The notes under the pieces: model-generated
What the model saw: only the letters and a program-made list of their open reading frames with translations
Told to the model about the DNA's origin: nothing
Database searches by the model: none
Translations under genes and position numbers: made by a program
Shown here: one piece after another, positions 51,042 through 60,126 of the stretch
Layout: the number at the start of each line of letters is the position of its first letter
How positions within the stretch are numbered: position 1 is the stretch's first letter
DNA from: Streptomyces coacervatus
Lineage (GTDB): Bacteria > Actinomycetota > Actinomycetes > Streptomycetales > Streptomycetaceae
Assembly (NCBI RefSeq): GCF_029223485.1
Contig: NZ_JARHTP010000030.1
Coordinates: 40,480 to 104,479, forward strand
Direction of reading: 5' to 3'
Length of the DNA: 64,000 nucleotides

Positions 51042-53542
51042 CCGTGACCACCAACGCTCCCGCAGGCGGGGGAGAGGCGGCGGTCCCGCCGGAAGATCTC
51101 GTCTCGCTGACGATCGACGGCGCCGAGATCAGCGTGCCCAAGGGCACCCTGGTCATCCGGGCCGCCGAGCAACTCGGCATCGAGATCCCCCGGTTCTGCG
51201 ACCATCCCCTGCTCGACCCGGCCGGCGCCTGTCGCCAGTGCATCGTCGAGGTCGAGGGCCAGCGCAAGCCGATGGCGTCCTGCACGATCACGTGCACGGA
51301 CGGCATGGTCGTGAAGACGCATCTCACCTCGCCGGTCGCCGAGAAGGCCCAGCACGGCGTGATGGAGCTGCTCCTCATCAACCACCCGCTGGACTGCCCG
51401 GTCTGCGACAAGGGCGGCGAGTGCCCGCTGCAGAACCAGGCCATGTCCCACGGCCAGGCCGAGTCCCGCTTCGAAGGAAAGAAGCGGACGTACGAGAAGC
51501 CGGTCCCCATCTCCACGCAGGTACTCCTCGACCGTGAGCGGTGCGTGCTGTGCGCCCGGTGCACCCGGTTCTCCAACCAGATCGCGGGCGACCCGATGAT
51601 CGAGCTGCTGGAGCGGGGCGCGCTGCAGCAGGTCGGCACCGGTGAGGGCGACCCCTTCGAGTCGTACTTCTCCGGCAACACGATCCAGATCTGTCCGGTC
51701 GGCGCGCTGACCTCGGCGGCATACCGCTTCCGCTCGCGGCCCTTCGACCTCGTGTCCTCCCCGAGCGTGTGCGAGCACTGCTCCGGCGGCTGCGCCACTC
51801 GCACCGACCACCGGCGCGGCAAGGTCATGCGGCGGCTCGCCGCAAACGACCCCGAGGTCAACGAGGAGTGGATCTGCGACAAGGGGCGGTTCGCGTTCCG
51901 GTACGCGCAGCAGCGGGACCGGCTCCAGACGCCGCTGGTGCGCAATGCCGAGGGCGACCTCGAACCGGCATCCTGGCCGGAGGCGCTGCAGATCGCTGCT
52001 CAGGGACTGCTCGCCTCGCGCGGCAGGACCGGCGTCCTGACCGGCGGCCGCCTCACCGTCGAGGACGCCTACGCATACAGCAAGTTCGCGCGCGTGGCCC
52101 TCGACACGAACGACATCGACTTCCGCGCGCGCGTGCACGGCAGCGAGGAGTCCGACTTCCTCGCCGCACGGGTCGCCGGCCGCGGACGTGATCTCGACGG
52201 TACGGGCGTCACGTACACCTCCCTGGAGAAGGCGCCCGCCGTTCTGCTGGTCGGGTTCGAGGCCGAGGAGGAGGCGCCCGGCGTCTTCCTGCGGCTGCGC
52301 AAGGCCTGGCGGGGGCACGGTCAGAAGGTGTTCTCGCTCGCCACGCACACCACGCGCGGTCTGGAGAAGGCCGGCGGCATGCTGCTGCCCGCCGCACCGG
52401 GCACCGAGACCGAGTGGCTGGACGCACTCGCCAGCGGGGTCGGACTGGAGGACGGCGGGGCCAAGGCGGCCGAGGCGCTGCGCGCCGAGGGTGCGGTGAT
52501 CGTCGTCGGCGAGCGGCTGGCCGCGGTGGCAGGCGGTCTCACCGCCGCCGTACGGGCCGCCTCCGCGACCGGAGCCCAGCTGGTGTGGATCCCCCGGCGG
52601 GCCGGTGAGCGCGGTGCCCTCGAGGCGGGCGCGCTGTCGTCGCTGCTGCCGGGCGGACGTCCGGCCACCGATCCACGCGCGCGTGAGGAGGTCGCCGCGG
52701 CCTGGGGCCTCGCCGAACTCCCGCACCGCTACGGCCGTGACACCAGCCAGATCGTCGAGGCCGCCGTGACCGGCGAGCTACAGGCGCTGCTGGTCGCGGG
52801 CGTCGAGGTCGGCGACCTGCCGGACCCGGCACGCGCGCGTGAAGCGCTGCAGGAGGCCGGCTTCGTGGTGTCGCTGGAACTGCGCCCCAGTGAGGTCACC
52901 GAGCACGCCGACGTCGTACTCCCCGTCGCCGCGGTCGCCGAGAAGGCCGGCACCTTCCTCAACTGGGAGGGCCGGGTGCGCTTCTTCGAGGCCGCCCTCA
53001 AGCCCGACCAGATGACCCGCCACCTCGCGCCCACCGACGCGCGCGTGCTGCAGATGCTGGCCGACGCCATGGACGTACATCTCGGTCTGCCGGATCTGCG
53101 CACCGTACGCGCGGAGATCGACCGGCTCGGTCCCTGGGACGGGCCGCGGGCCACGGCCCCCCTGGAGACCGCGGCCCAGTTGCCGCGACCCGCCGCCGGG
53201 GAGGCCGTACTGGCCGGGCACCGGCTGCTGCTCGATCAGGGTCTCCTCCAGGAGGGCGACGAGGCGCTCGCCGGAACCCGGCACGCCGCCCACGCGCGCG
53301 TGTCGGCAGCGACCGCCGCAGAGGCGGGCGTCAAGGACGGCGACGCCATCGCCGTGACCGGCCCCTCCGGAGTGGTCGAACTCCCGCTGCAGGTCACCGA
53401 GATGCCCGACCGCGTGGTCTGGCTCCCGCTGAACTCCGTCGGCGGGGGCGTCGCCTCCGACACCGGGGCGCTGCCCGGCGCTCTCGTCCGCATCGGCCCG
53501 GCGACGCTCGTCGGCGAGGCCCCCAAGGAGGTGGAGGCATGA
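51038..53542 (+). CDS. nuoG: NADH-quinone oxidoreductase subunit G
   Basis: The 834-residue subunit has ligands for four clusters: a [2Fe-2S] ferredoxin motif (CDHPLLDPAGACRQC), His/Cys N5 (HPLDCPVCDKGGEC), N4 (CVLCARC and ICPVGAL) and an extra N7 set CEHCSGGC with a Cys 27 residues later, as in E. coli and Thermus. The C-terminal part is a molybdopterin-oxidoreductase-like fold without cofactor. ATG 51038 overlaps nuoF. Confidence 0.93.
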   Translation: MTVTTNAPAGGGEAAVPPEDLVSLTIDGAEISVPKGTLVIRAAEQLGIEIPRFCDHPLLDPAGACRQCIVEVEGQRKPMASCTITCTDGMVVKTHLTSPVAEKAQHGVMELLLINHPLDCPVCDKGGECPLQNQAMSHGQAESRFEGKKRTYEKPVPISTQVLLDRERCVLCARCTRFSNQIAGDPMIELLERGALQQVGTGEGDPFESYFSGNTIQICPVGALTSAAYRFRSRPFDLVSSPSVCEHCSGGCATRTDHRRGKVMRRLAANDPEVNEEWICDKGRFAFRYAQQRDRLQTPLVRNAEGDLEPASWPEALQIAAQGLLASRGRTGVLTGGRLTVEDAYAYSKFARVALDTNDIDFRARVHGSEESDFLAARVAGRGRDLDGTGVTYTSLEKAPAVLLVGFEAEEEAPGVFLRLRKAWRGHGQKVFSLATHTTRGLEKAGGMLLPAAPGTETEWLDALASGVGLEDGGAKAAEALRAEGAVIVVGERLAAVAGGLTAAVRAASATGAQLVWIPRRAGERGALEAGALSSLLPGGRPATDPRAREEVAAAWGLAELPHRYGRDTSQIVEAAVTGELQALLVAGVEVGDLPDPARAREALQEAGFVVSLELRPSEVTEHADVVLPVAAVAEKAGTFLNWEGRVRFFEAALKPDQMTRHLAPTDARVLQMLADAMDVHLGLPDLRTVRAEIDRLGPWDGPRATAPLETAAQLPRPAAGEAVLAGHRLLLDQGLLQEGDEALAGTRHAAHARVSAATAAEAGVKDGDAIAVTGPSGVVELPLQVTEMPDRVVWLPLNSVGGGVASDTGALPGALVRIGPATLVGEAPKEVEA

Positions 53543-54903
53543 GCCCGTACCTCGCCGCTGAAGACCTCTCGATGTTCGGCCGCGACCCCTGGTGGCTGGT
53601 CGTCATCAAGGCCGTCTTCTGCTTCGCCTTCCTGATGGTGACCGTGCTGTTCTCCATCGTCTGGGAGCGCAAGGTCGTCGCCTGGATGCAGCTGCGCATC
53701 GGCCCCAACCGGCACGGCCCCTGGGGGATGCTCCAGTCGCTCGCCGACGGCATCAAACTGATGCTCAAGGAAGACGTCATCGTCAAACGCGCGGACAAGG
53801 TCGTCTACGTCCTCGCGCCGATCGTCGCGGCCATCCCGGCCTTCATGGCGATCGCGGTGATCCCCTTCGGCCCCGCCGACAACGAGATCTCCATCTTCGG
53901 CACCCGCACCACGATGCAGCTCACCGACCTGCCGATCGCGATGCTGTTCATCCTCGCGGTGGCCTCGGTGGGCATCTACGGCATCGTGCTGGCGGGTTGG
54001 AGTTCTGGATCCACCTATCCGCTCCTCGGCGGCCTGCGTTCCTGCGCGCAGATGATCTCGTACGAGATCGCCATGGGCGCCGCCTTCGCCTCCGTGTTCC
54101 TCTACTCGGGGTCGATGTCGACGTCGACGATCGTCGAGCAGCAGCACGACCGCTGGTACATCCTGCTGCTCCCCGTCTCCTTCATCCTCTACATCGTCAC
54201 CATGGTGGGCGAGACCAACCGCGCCCCCTTCGACATGCCGGAGTCCGAGGGCGACCTGGTCGGCGGCTTCAACACCGAGTACTCGTCGATCAAGTTCGCG
54301 ATGTTCATGCTCGCCGAGTACGTGAACATGGTGACGGTCTCGGCCGTGGCGACCACGCTCTTCCTCGGCGGCTGGCGCGCCCCCTGGCCGATCAGCACCT
54401 TCTGGGAGGGCGCGAACCACGGCTGGTGGCCGCTGCTCTGGTTCGTGATCAAGGTGCAGCTGCTGCTGTTCCTCTTCATCTGGCTGCGCGGCACGCTCCC
54501 GCGGGTCCGCTACGACCAGCTGATGAAGCTCGGCTGGAAGGTTCTCATCCCGGTCTCCGTGGTCTGGCTGATGCTGGTCGCGACGGTGCGGGCCCTCAGG
54601 AACGAGAACTACGACTTCGCCGACGTCGCCCTCTACATCGGCGGGGGCGTCCTCGCCCTGCTGCTCCTGTCCTTCGTCGCCGACATGTTCCGCGACAAGG
54701 GCAGGGAAGCCGAGCAGCCTGCCGAACAGGCCGCCGGATTCGACCCGATGGCGGGCGGATTCCCCGTACCGCCACTGCCGGGACAGGAGCTGCCGGCGGT
54801 GCCGAGGCGCCGCCCACGCCAAGAGCGGGAGCTCATTGTCAGTGGTGGGTCGGATACTGCCAGTGACGGATCTTCGGATGGAAAGGAGGCGTCCGATGGC
54901 TGA
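53539..54903 (+). CDS. nuoH: NADH-quinone oxidoreductase subunit H
   Basis: The 454-residue membrane subunit has about eight helices and the quinone-loop motif GETNRAPFDMPESEGDLVGG (about residues 222-241). A hydrophilic C-terminal tail of about 70 residues (EAEQPAEQAAGFDPMAGGFP onward) extends beyond the usual end at about 340-380 residues. It overlaps nuoI by 8 bp. Confidence 0.93.
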   Translation: MSPYLAAEDLSMFGRDPWWLVVIKAVFCFAFLMVTVLFSIVWERKVVAWMQLRIGPNRHGPWGMLQSLADGIKLMLKEDVIVKRADKVVYVLAPIVAAIPAFMAIAVIPFGPADNEISIFGTRTTMQLTDLPIAMLFILAVASVGIYGIVLAGWSSGSTYPLLGGLRSCAQMISYEIAMGAAFASVFLYSGSMSTSTIVEQQHDRWYILLLPVSFILYIVTMVGETNRAPFDMPESEGDLVGGFNTEYSSIKFAMFMLAEYVNMVTVSAVATTLFLGGWRAPWPISTFWEGANHGWWPLLWFVIKVQLLLFLFIWLRGTLPRVRYDQLMKLGWKVLIPVSVVWLMLVATVRALRNENYDFADVALYIGGGVLALLLLSFVADMFRDKGREAEQPAEQAAGFDPMAGGFPVPPLPGQELPAVPRRRPRQERELIVSGGSDTASDGSSDGKEASDG

Positions 54904-55507
54904 GGAGCCAAAGGAGACCGAGCAGTTGAAGCCCGGCTTCATGAACCCCGTCGCAGGCTTCGGCGTGACCTTCAAGGCCATGTTCAAGAAGCGGCTGACC
55001 GAGCAGTACCCGGAGCAGCAGAAGACCACCGCCCCCCGGTTCCACGGACGGCACCAGCTCAACCGCCATCCGGACGGCCTGGAGAAGTGCGTCGGCTGCG
55101 AGCTGTGCGCCTGGGCCTGCCCCGCCGACGCCATCTACGTGGAGGGCGCGGACAACACGGACGAGGAGCGCTACTCGCCGGGCGAGCGGTACGGGCGCGT
55201 GTACCAGATCAACTACGCCCGCTGCATCCTGTGCGGCCTGTGCATCGAGGCATGTCCCACGCGCGCGCTCACGATGACCAACGAGTTCGAGCTCGCGGAC
55301 AGCAGCCGAGCCAACCTGATCTACACCAAGGAACAGCTGCTCGCCGGCCTCGAAGAGGGCATGGTCGACAGCCCGCACGCCATCTACCCGGGGATGAACG
55401 AGCAGGACTACTACCGGGGACTCGTGACGGAGGCCGCGCCCGGCACCGAGCCTCAAGTCGCGGTCTCCAAGGGCGAGAAGCCTGAGGAGAAGGAGGTGCA
55501 GGCATGA
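54896..55507 (+). CDS. nuoI: NADH-quinone oxidoreductase subunit I
   Basis: The 203-residue ferredoxin-like subunit has two [4Fe-4S] motifs, CVGCELCAWACP and CILCGLCIEACP (N6a and N6b). ATG 54896 is preceded by GAAAGGAGG at 54881-54889, which decides the start against longer in-frame options. It begins inside the nuoH coding end. Confidence 0.94.
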   Translation: MAEEPKETEQLKPGFMNPVAGFGVTFKAMFKKRLTEQYPEQQKTTAPRFHGRHQLNRHPDGLEKCVGCELCAWACPADAIYVEGADNTDEERYSPGERYGRVYQINYARCILCGLCIEACPTRALTMTNEFELADSSRANLIYTKEQLLAGLEEGMVDSPHAIYPGMNEQDYYRGLVTEAAPGTEPQVAVSKGEKPEEKEVQA

Positions 55508-56343
55508 GCAATCTCGCCGCCTACTCCACCTCCACCGGAGAGGCCTTCCAGTTCTGGGTCCTCGGCACCGTCGCCGTGCTCGGCGCCCTGGCCACCGTCT
55601 TCATGAAGAAGGCCGTGCACAGCGCTCTCTCACTCGCCGGCACCATGATCATCCTGGCGATCTTCTACCTCGCCAACGGCGCCTACTTCCTGGGCATCGT
55701 GCAGATCGTCGTCTACACCGGCGCGATCATGATGCTGTTCCTGTTCGTGGTGATGCTCGTCGGCGTGACGGCCGCGGACTCCCTGAAGGAGACCATCAAG
55801 GGCCAGCGCTGGCTGGCCCTTCTCTGCGGGCTCGGCTTCGGCATCCTGCTGCTCGCCGGGATCGGCAATGCCTCCCTCACGGAGTTCAACGGCCTGGGCG
55901 AGGCGAATGCGAACGGCAATGTGGAGGGCCTCGCGGCCCTCATCTTCACCAAGTACGTCTTCGCCTTCGAAATCACCGGCGCCCTGCTGATCACGGCTGC
56001 CGTCGGCGCCATGGTGCTCACGCACCGCGAGCGCACCGAGCGCGCCAAGACGCAGCGCGAGCTGTCCGAACAGCGTGTGAGGGAAGGCAAGCACGTGCCG
56101 CCGCTGCCGGCGCCCGGCGTGTACGCCCGGCACAACGCGGTGGACATCGCGGGCCTGCTGCCCGACGGCACCCCGTCCGAGCTCACGGTCAGCAAGACGC
56201 TCCGTGAACGCGGCCAGATCCGTGACGTGTCGGCCGAGGCGCTCAACGACCTGCGGGCGCTGGAGCAGCGCGCGGAGGAACGCCTGGAGCGGACCGCGAT
56301 CGATCCGGCGAACCTCAAGCGGGCCGAGGAGGCGTCGAAGTGA
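55504..56343 (+). CDS. nuoJ: NADH-quinone oxidoreductase subunit J
   Basis: The 279-residue membrane subunit has five helices in the first 180 residues (FLGIVQIVVYTGAIMMLFLF is conserved) and a hydrophilic C-terminal tail of about 100 residues, longer than E. coli NuoJ (184). ATG 55504 overlaps nuoI (ATGA). Confidence 0.92.
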   Translation: MSNLAAYSTSTGEAFQFWVLGTVAVLGALATVFMKKAVHSALSLAGTMIILAIFYLANGAYFLGIVQIVVYTGAIMMLFLFVVMLVGVTAADSLKETIKGQRWLALLCGLGFGILLLAGIGNASLTEFNGLGEANANGNVEGLAALIFTKYVFAFEITGALLITAAVGAMVLTHRERTERAKTQRELSEQRVREGKHVPPLPAPGVYARHNAVDIAGLLPDGTPSELTVSKTLRERGQIRDVSAEALNDLRALEQRAEERLERTAIDPANLKRAEEASK

Positions 56344-56639
56344 ACCCGGTCAACTACCTGTATCTCGCCGCCCTGTTGTTCACGATCGGCGCCACCGGCG
56401 TACTGATCAGGCGCAACGCGATCGTCGTGTTCATGTGCATCGAGCTCATGCTCAATGCCTGCAACCTCGCGTTCGTCACCTTCTCCCGGATGCACGGCAA
56501 TCTCGACGGCCAGATCATCGCCTTCTTCACGATGGTCGTCGCCGCCGCGGAGGTCGTGGTCGGCCTCGCGATCATCGTGTCCCTGTTCCGTTCCCGCCAC
56601 TCGGCCTCGGTCGACGACGCCAGCCTGATGAAGCTCTGA
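56340..56639 (+). CDS. nuoK: NADH-quinone oxidoreductase subunit K
   Basis: The 99-residue subunit with three helices has the conserved Glu in FMCIELMLNACNLAF (about residues 32-46) and AAAEVVVGLAIIV, part of the proton path. GTG 56340 overlaps nuoJ. Confidence 0.94.
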   Translation: MNPVNYLYLAALLFTIGATGVLIRRNAIVVFMCIELMLNACNLAFVTFSRMHGNLDGQIIAFFTMVVAAAEVVVGLAIIVSLFRSRHSASVDDASLMKL

Positions 56640-56653
56640 GGGGTCGCTGAATC

Positions 56654-58549
56654 GTGGAGAACCTGATTGCGCTGCTGGTGGCGGCGCCACTGCTCGGAGC
56701 GGCCGTACTGCTGTGCGGCGGCCGGCGGCTCGATGCCGTCGGCCACTGGATCGGCGTCCTCATGTCGACCGCCTCCTTCGTGTTCGGTGTGATCCTCTTC
56801 GCCGACCTGCTCGGCAAGGACGCCGAACACCGGACCCTGATGCAGCACCTGTACACATGGATCCCGGTCGAGAGCTTCCAGGCGGACGTCACGTTCCGCC
56901 TCGACCAGCTGTCCATGACGTTCGTGCTGCTGATCACCGGCGTCGGCTCGCTGATCCACCTGTACTCGGTCGGCTACATGGAGCACGACGAGCGCCGCCG
57001 CCGCTTCTTCGGCTATCTGAACCTGTTCCTCGCGGCGATGCTGCTGCTCGTCCTCGCCGACAACTACCTGCTGCTGTACGTCGGTTGGGAGGGCGTCGGT
57101 CTCGCGTCCTACCTGCTGATCGGCTTCTGGCAGCACAAGCCCAGCGCGGCGACGGCGGCGAAGAAGGCCTTCCTGGTCAACCGCGTCGGCGACATGGGCC
57201 TGTCCATCGCGATCATGCTGATGTTCGCGACGTTCGGGACCTTCGCCTTCGGGCCGGTCTTCAGCAGCGTCGGTGACACCTCGGAGGGCAAGCTCACCGC
57301 CATCGGCCTGATGCTCCTGCTCGCCGCCTGCGGCAAGTCCGCCCAGGTGCCGCTGCAGTCCTGGCTCGGGGACGCGATGGAGGGCCCGACCCCGGTCTCG
57401 GCCCTCATCCACGCCGCGACGATGGTGACCGCGGGCGTGTACCTGATCGTCCGCTCCGGAGCGATCTTCAACGCCGCGCCGGACGCACAGCTGGTCGTCA
57501 CCGTGGTCGGTGCCGTCACGCTCTTGTTCGGTGCGATCGTCGGTTGCGCCAAGGACGACATCAAGAAGGCACTGGCCGGCTCGACCATGTCGCAGATCGG
57601 CTACATGGTGCTGGCGGCGGGCCTCGGCCCGATCGGCTACGTCTTCGCGATCATGCACCTGGTGACGCACGGCTTCTTCAAGGCCGGGCTCTTCCTCGGC
57701 GCCGGATCGGTCATGCACGGCATGAACGACGAGGTCGACATGAGGAAGTACGGCGGCCTGCGCAAGTACATGCCGGTCACCTTCGTCACCTTCGGCCTCG
57801 GCTACCTGGCCATCATCGGCTTCCCGGGTCTGTCCGGCTTCTTCTCCAAGGACAAGATCATCGAGGCGGCCTTCGCGAAGGGCGACACCGAGGGCTGGAT
57901 CCTCGGCACCTGCGCACTGCTGGGCGCCGCCATCACCGCGTTCTACATGACGCGGGTGATGCTGATGACCTTCTTCGGCGAGAAGCGCTGGCAGCCGGAC
58001 GAGCACGGCCACGAGCCGCACCCGCACGAGTCCCCGAAGGTCATGACGATCCCCATGATCGTGCTGGCCGTCGGATCGGTCTTCGGCGGCGCGTTCTTCA
58101 GCATCGGCGACCGCTTCCTGCACTGGCTGGAGCCGGTCACCGGCCACAGTGAGGGCGACTCCCCGCTCAGCGCGGCCGCGGTCACCGGCGCGACCATGGT
58201 GTGCCTGGTCATCGGCGTCGGCATCGCCTGGGCCCAGTACGGCCGGCGCCCGGTCCCGGTCGTCGCCCCGCGCGGATCGCTGCTCACCCGGGCGGCCCGG
58301 CGCGACCTGCTGCAGGACGACTTCAACCACGTCGTCCTGGTCCGCGGCGGCGAACATCTCACACGCTCCCTGGTGTACGTCGACCACACCCTGGTCGACG
58401 GAGTCGTCAACGGTACGGCGGCCTCGGTCGGCGGCCTGTCCGGGCGCATGCGCAAGCTGCAGAACGGCTTCGCGCGGTCGTACGCGGTCTCGATGTTCGG
58501 CGGTGCGGCGGTCCTCATCGCCGCGACCCTGCTGATGAGGGCGGTCTGA
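56654..58549 (+). CDS. nuoL: NADH-quinone oxidoreductase subunit L
   Basis: The 631-residue antiporter-like subunit has LLLYVGWEGVGLASYLLIGF (about residues 138-157), GKSAQVPLQSWLGDAMEGPT and HAATMVTAGVYL. It carries the long lateral helix at the C-terminus. The start is GTG 56654, 14 bp after the nuoK stop. Confidence 0.94.
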   Translation: MENLIALLVAAPLLGAAVLLCGGRRLDAVGHWIGVLMSTASFVFGVILFADLLGKDAEHRTLMQHLYTWIPVESFQADVTFRLDQLSMTFVLLITGVGSLIHLYSVGYMEHDERRRRFFGYLNLFLAAMLLLVLADNYLLLYVGWEGVGLASYLLIGFWQHKPSAATAAKKAFLVNRVGDMGLSIAIMLMFATFGTFAFGPVFSSVGDTSEGKLTAIGLMLLLAACGKSAQVPLQSWLGDAMEGPTPVSALIHAATMVTAGVYLIVRSGAIFNAAPDAQLVVTVVGAVTLLFGAIVGCAKDDIKKALAGSTMSQIGYMVLAAGLGPIGYVFAIMHLVTHGFFKAGLFLGAGSVMHGMNDEVDMRKYGGLRKYMPVTFVTFGLGYLAIIGFPGLSGFFSKDKIIEAAFAKGDTEGWILGTCALLGAAITAFYMTRVMLMTFFGEKRWQPDEHGHEPHPHESPKVMTIPMIVLAVGSVFGGAFFSIGDRFLHWLEPVTGHSEGDSPLSAAAVTGATMVCLVIGVGIAWAQYGRRPVPVVAPRGSLLTRAARRDLLQDDFNHVVLVRGGEHLTRSLVYVDHTLVDGVVNGTAASVGGLSGRMRKLQNGFARSYAVSMFGGAAVLIAATLLMRAV

Positions 58550-58554
58550 TACCG

Positions 58555-60126
58555 ATGTCCTTTCCTCTGCTGACAGCGACGGCGGTGCTCCCGGCAGTCG
58601 GGGCAATCGCCACGGCCGCCGTGCCGGCCGCGCGGCGCACCGCAGCCAAATGGCTCGCGCTGATCGTCTCGCTCGCCACCCTCGCCCTTGCTATCACCAT
58701 CCTGGTCCGCTTCGACCCGGACGGCGGGCGTTACCAACTGACCGAATCCCACGCCTGGATCGCGGACTTCGGGGTCAGGTACGAACTGGGCGTGGACGGT
58801 ATCGCGGTGGCGCTGATCGCGCTGACCGCCCTGCTGATGCCGTTCATCATCCTCGCGGGCTGGCACGACGCCGACCCGCTGGAGACCGGAAGCAAGCGGT
58901 GGCGGCCCACTCAGGGCTTCTTCGCCCTGATCCTGGGCGTCGAGGCGATGGTGATCATCTCCTTTGAGGCCACCGACGTCTTCCTCTTCTACATCTTCTT
59001 CGAAGCCATGCTGATCCCGATGTACTTCCTCATCGGCGGCTTCGGGGACCGTGCCCACGAGCACGGCGAGGAGGCGGCGTCGACCCAACGGTCGTACGCG
59101 GCCGTGAAGTTCCTCCTCTACAACCTGGTCGGCGGCCTGATCATGCTGGCCGCGGTGATCGGCCTCTACGTGGTGGCCGGGAACTTCAGCCTCCAGGAGA
59201 TCGCGCAGGCCCGCGCCAACGGCTCGCTCCACATGGCGACCAGCACCGAACGCTGGCTGTTCCTCGGCTTCTTCTTCGCCTTCGCGGTGAAGGCGCCGCT
59301 GTGGCCGCTGCACACCTGGCTGCCGAACGCCATGCAGGAGTCCACCGCTCCGGTCGCCGTCCTCATCACGGCGGTCGTCGACAAGGTGGGCACCTTCGCG
59401 ATGCTCCGCTTCTGCCTCCAGCTCTTCCCGGAGGCGAGCAAGTGGGCGACGCCGGCGATCCTCGTACTCGCCCTGATCAGCATCGTCTACGGGGCGCTGC
59501 TCGCCGTCGGCCAGCGGGACATCAAGCGGCTGGTGGCGTACGCGTCGATCTCGCACTTCGGATTCATCATCATGGGCATCTTCGCGATGACCAGCCAGGG
59601 CCAGTCCGGCGCGACGCTCTACATGGTCAACCACGGCATTTCCACCGCCGCGTTGATGCTGGTGGCGGGCTTCCTGATCTCCCGGCGCGGCTCGCGGCTC
59701 ATCGCCGACTACGGCGGTGTGCAGAAGGTCGCCCCGGTGCTCGCCGGCACCTTCCTGATCGGCAGCCTGGCGACCCTGTCACTCCCGGGACTCGCGCCCT
59801 TCGTGAGTGAATTCCTGGTCCTGGTCGGCACGTTCACGCGCTACCCGGCGATCGGGATCATCGCGACCTTCGGCATCGTGCTCGCCGCGCTCTACACCCT
59901 CGTCCTCTACCAGCGGACGATGACGGGCCCGGTGAAGCAGGAGGTCTCCGCGATGCCGGACCTCAGGGCCCGTGAACTCGTGGTCGTCGCCCCACTGATC
60001 GTCCTGCTGATCTTCCTGGGCGTCTACCCGAAGCCGGTCACGGACATCGTCAACCCGGCGGTGAAGTCGACCCTGTCCGACGTACACAAGAAGGATCCCA
60101 AGCCCGCAGTGGAGGCGGCCAAGTGA
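58555..60126 (+). CDS. nuoM: NADH-quinone oxidoreductase subunit M
   Basis: The 523-residue antiporter-like subunit has LFYIFFEAMLIPMYFLIGGF (about residues 144-163) with the key Glu, and FAVKAPLWPLHTWLPNAMQE. ATG 58555 lies 5 bp after the nuoL stop. Confidence 0.94.
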   Translation: MSFPLLTATAVLPAVGAIATAAVPAARRTAAKWLALIVSLATLALAITILVRFDPDGGRYQLTESHAWIADFGVRYELGVDGIAVALIALTALLMPFIILAGWHDADPLETGSKRWRPTQGFFALILGVEAMVIISFEATDVFLFYIFFEAMLIPMYFLIGGFGDRAHEHGEEAASTQRSYAAVKFLLYNLVGGLIMLAAVIGLYVVAGNFSLQEIAQARANGSLHMATSTERWLFLGFFFAFAVKAPLWPLHTWLPNAMQESTAPVAVLITAVVDKVGTFAMLRFCLQLFPEASKWATPAILVLALISIVYGALLAVGQRDIKRLVAYASISHFGFIIMGIFAMTSQGQSGATLYMVNHGISTAALMLVAGFLISRRGSRLIADYGGVQKVAPVLAGTFLIGSLATLSLPGLAPFVSEFLVLVGTFTRYPAIGIIATFGIVLAALYTLVLYQRTMTGPVKQEVSAMPDLRARELVVVAPLIVLLIFLGVYPKPVTDIVNPAVKSTLSDVHKKDPKPAVEAAK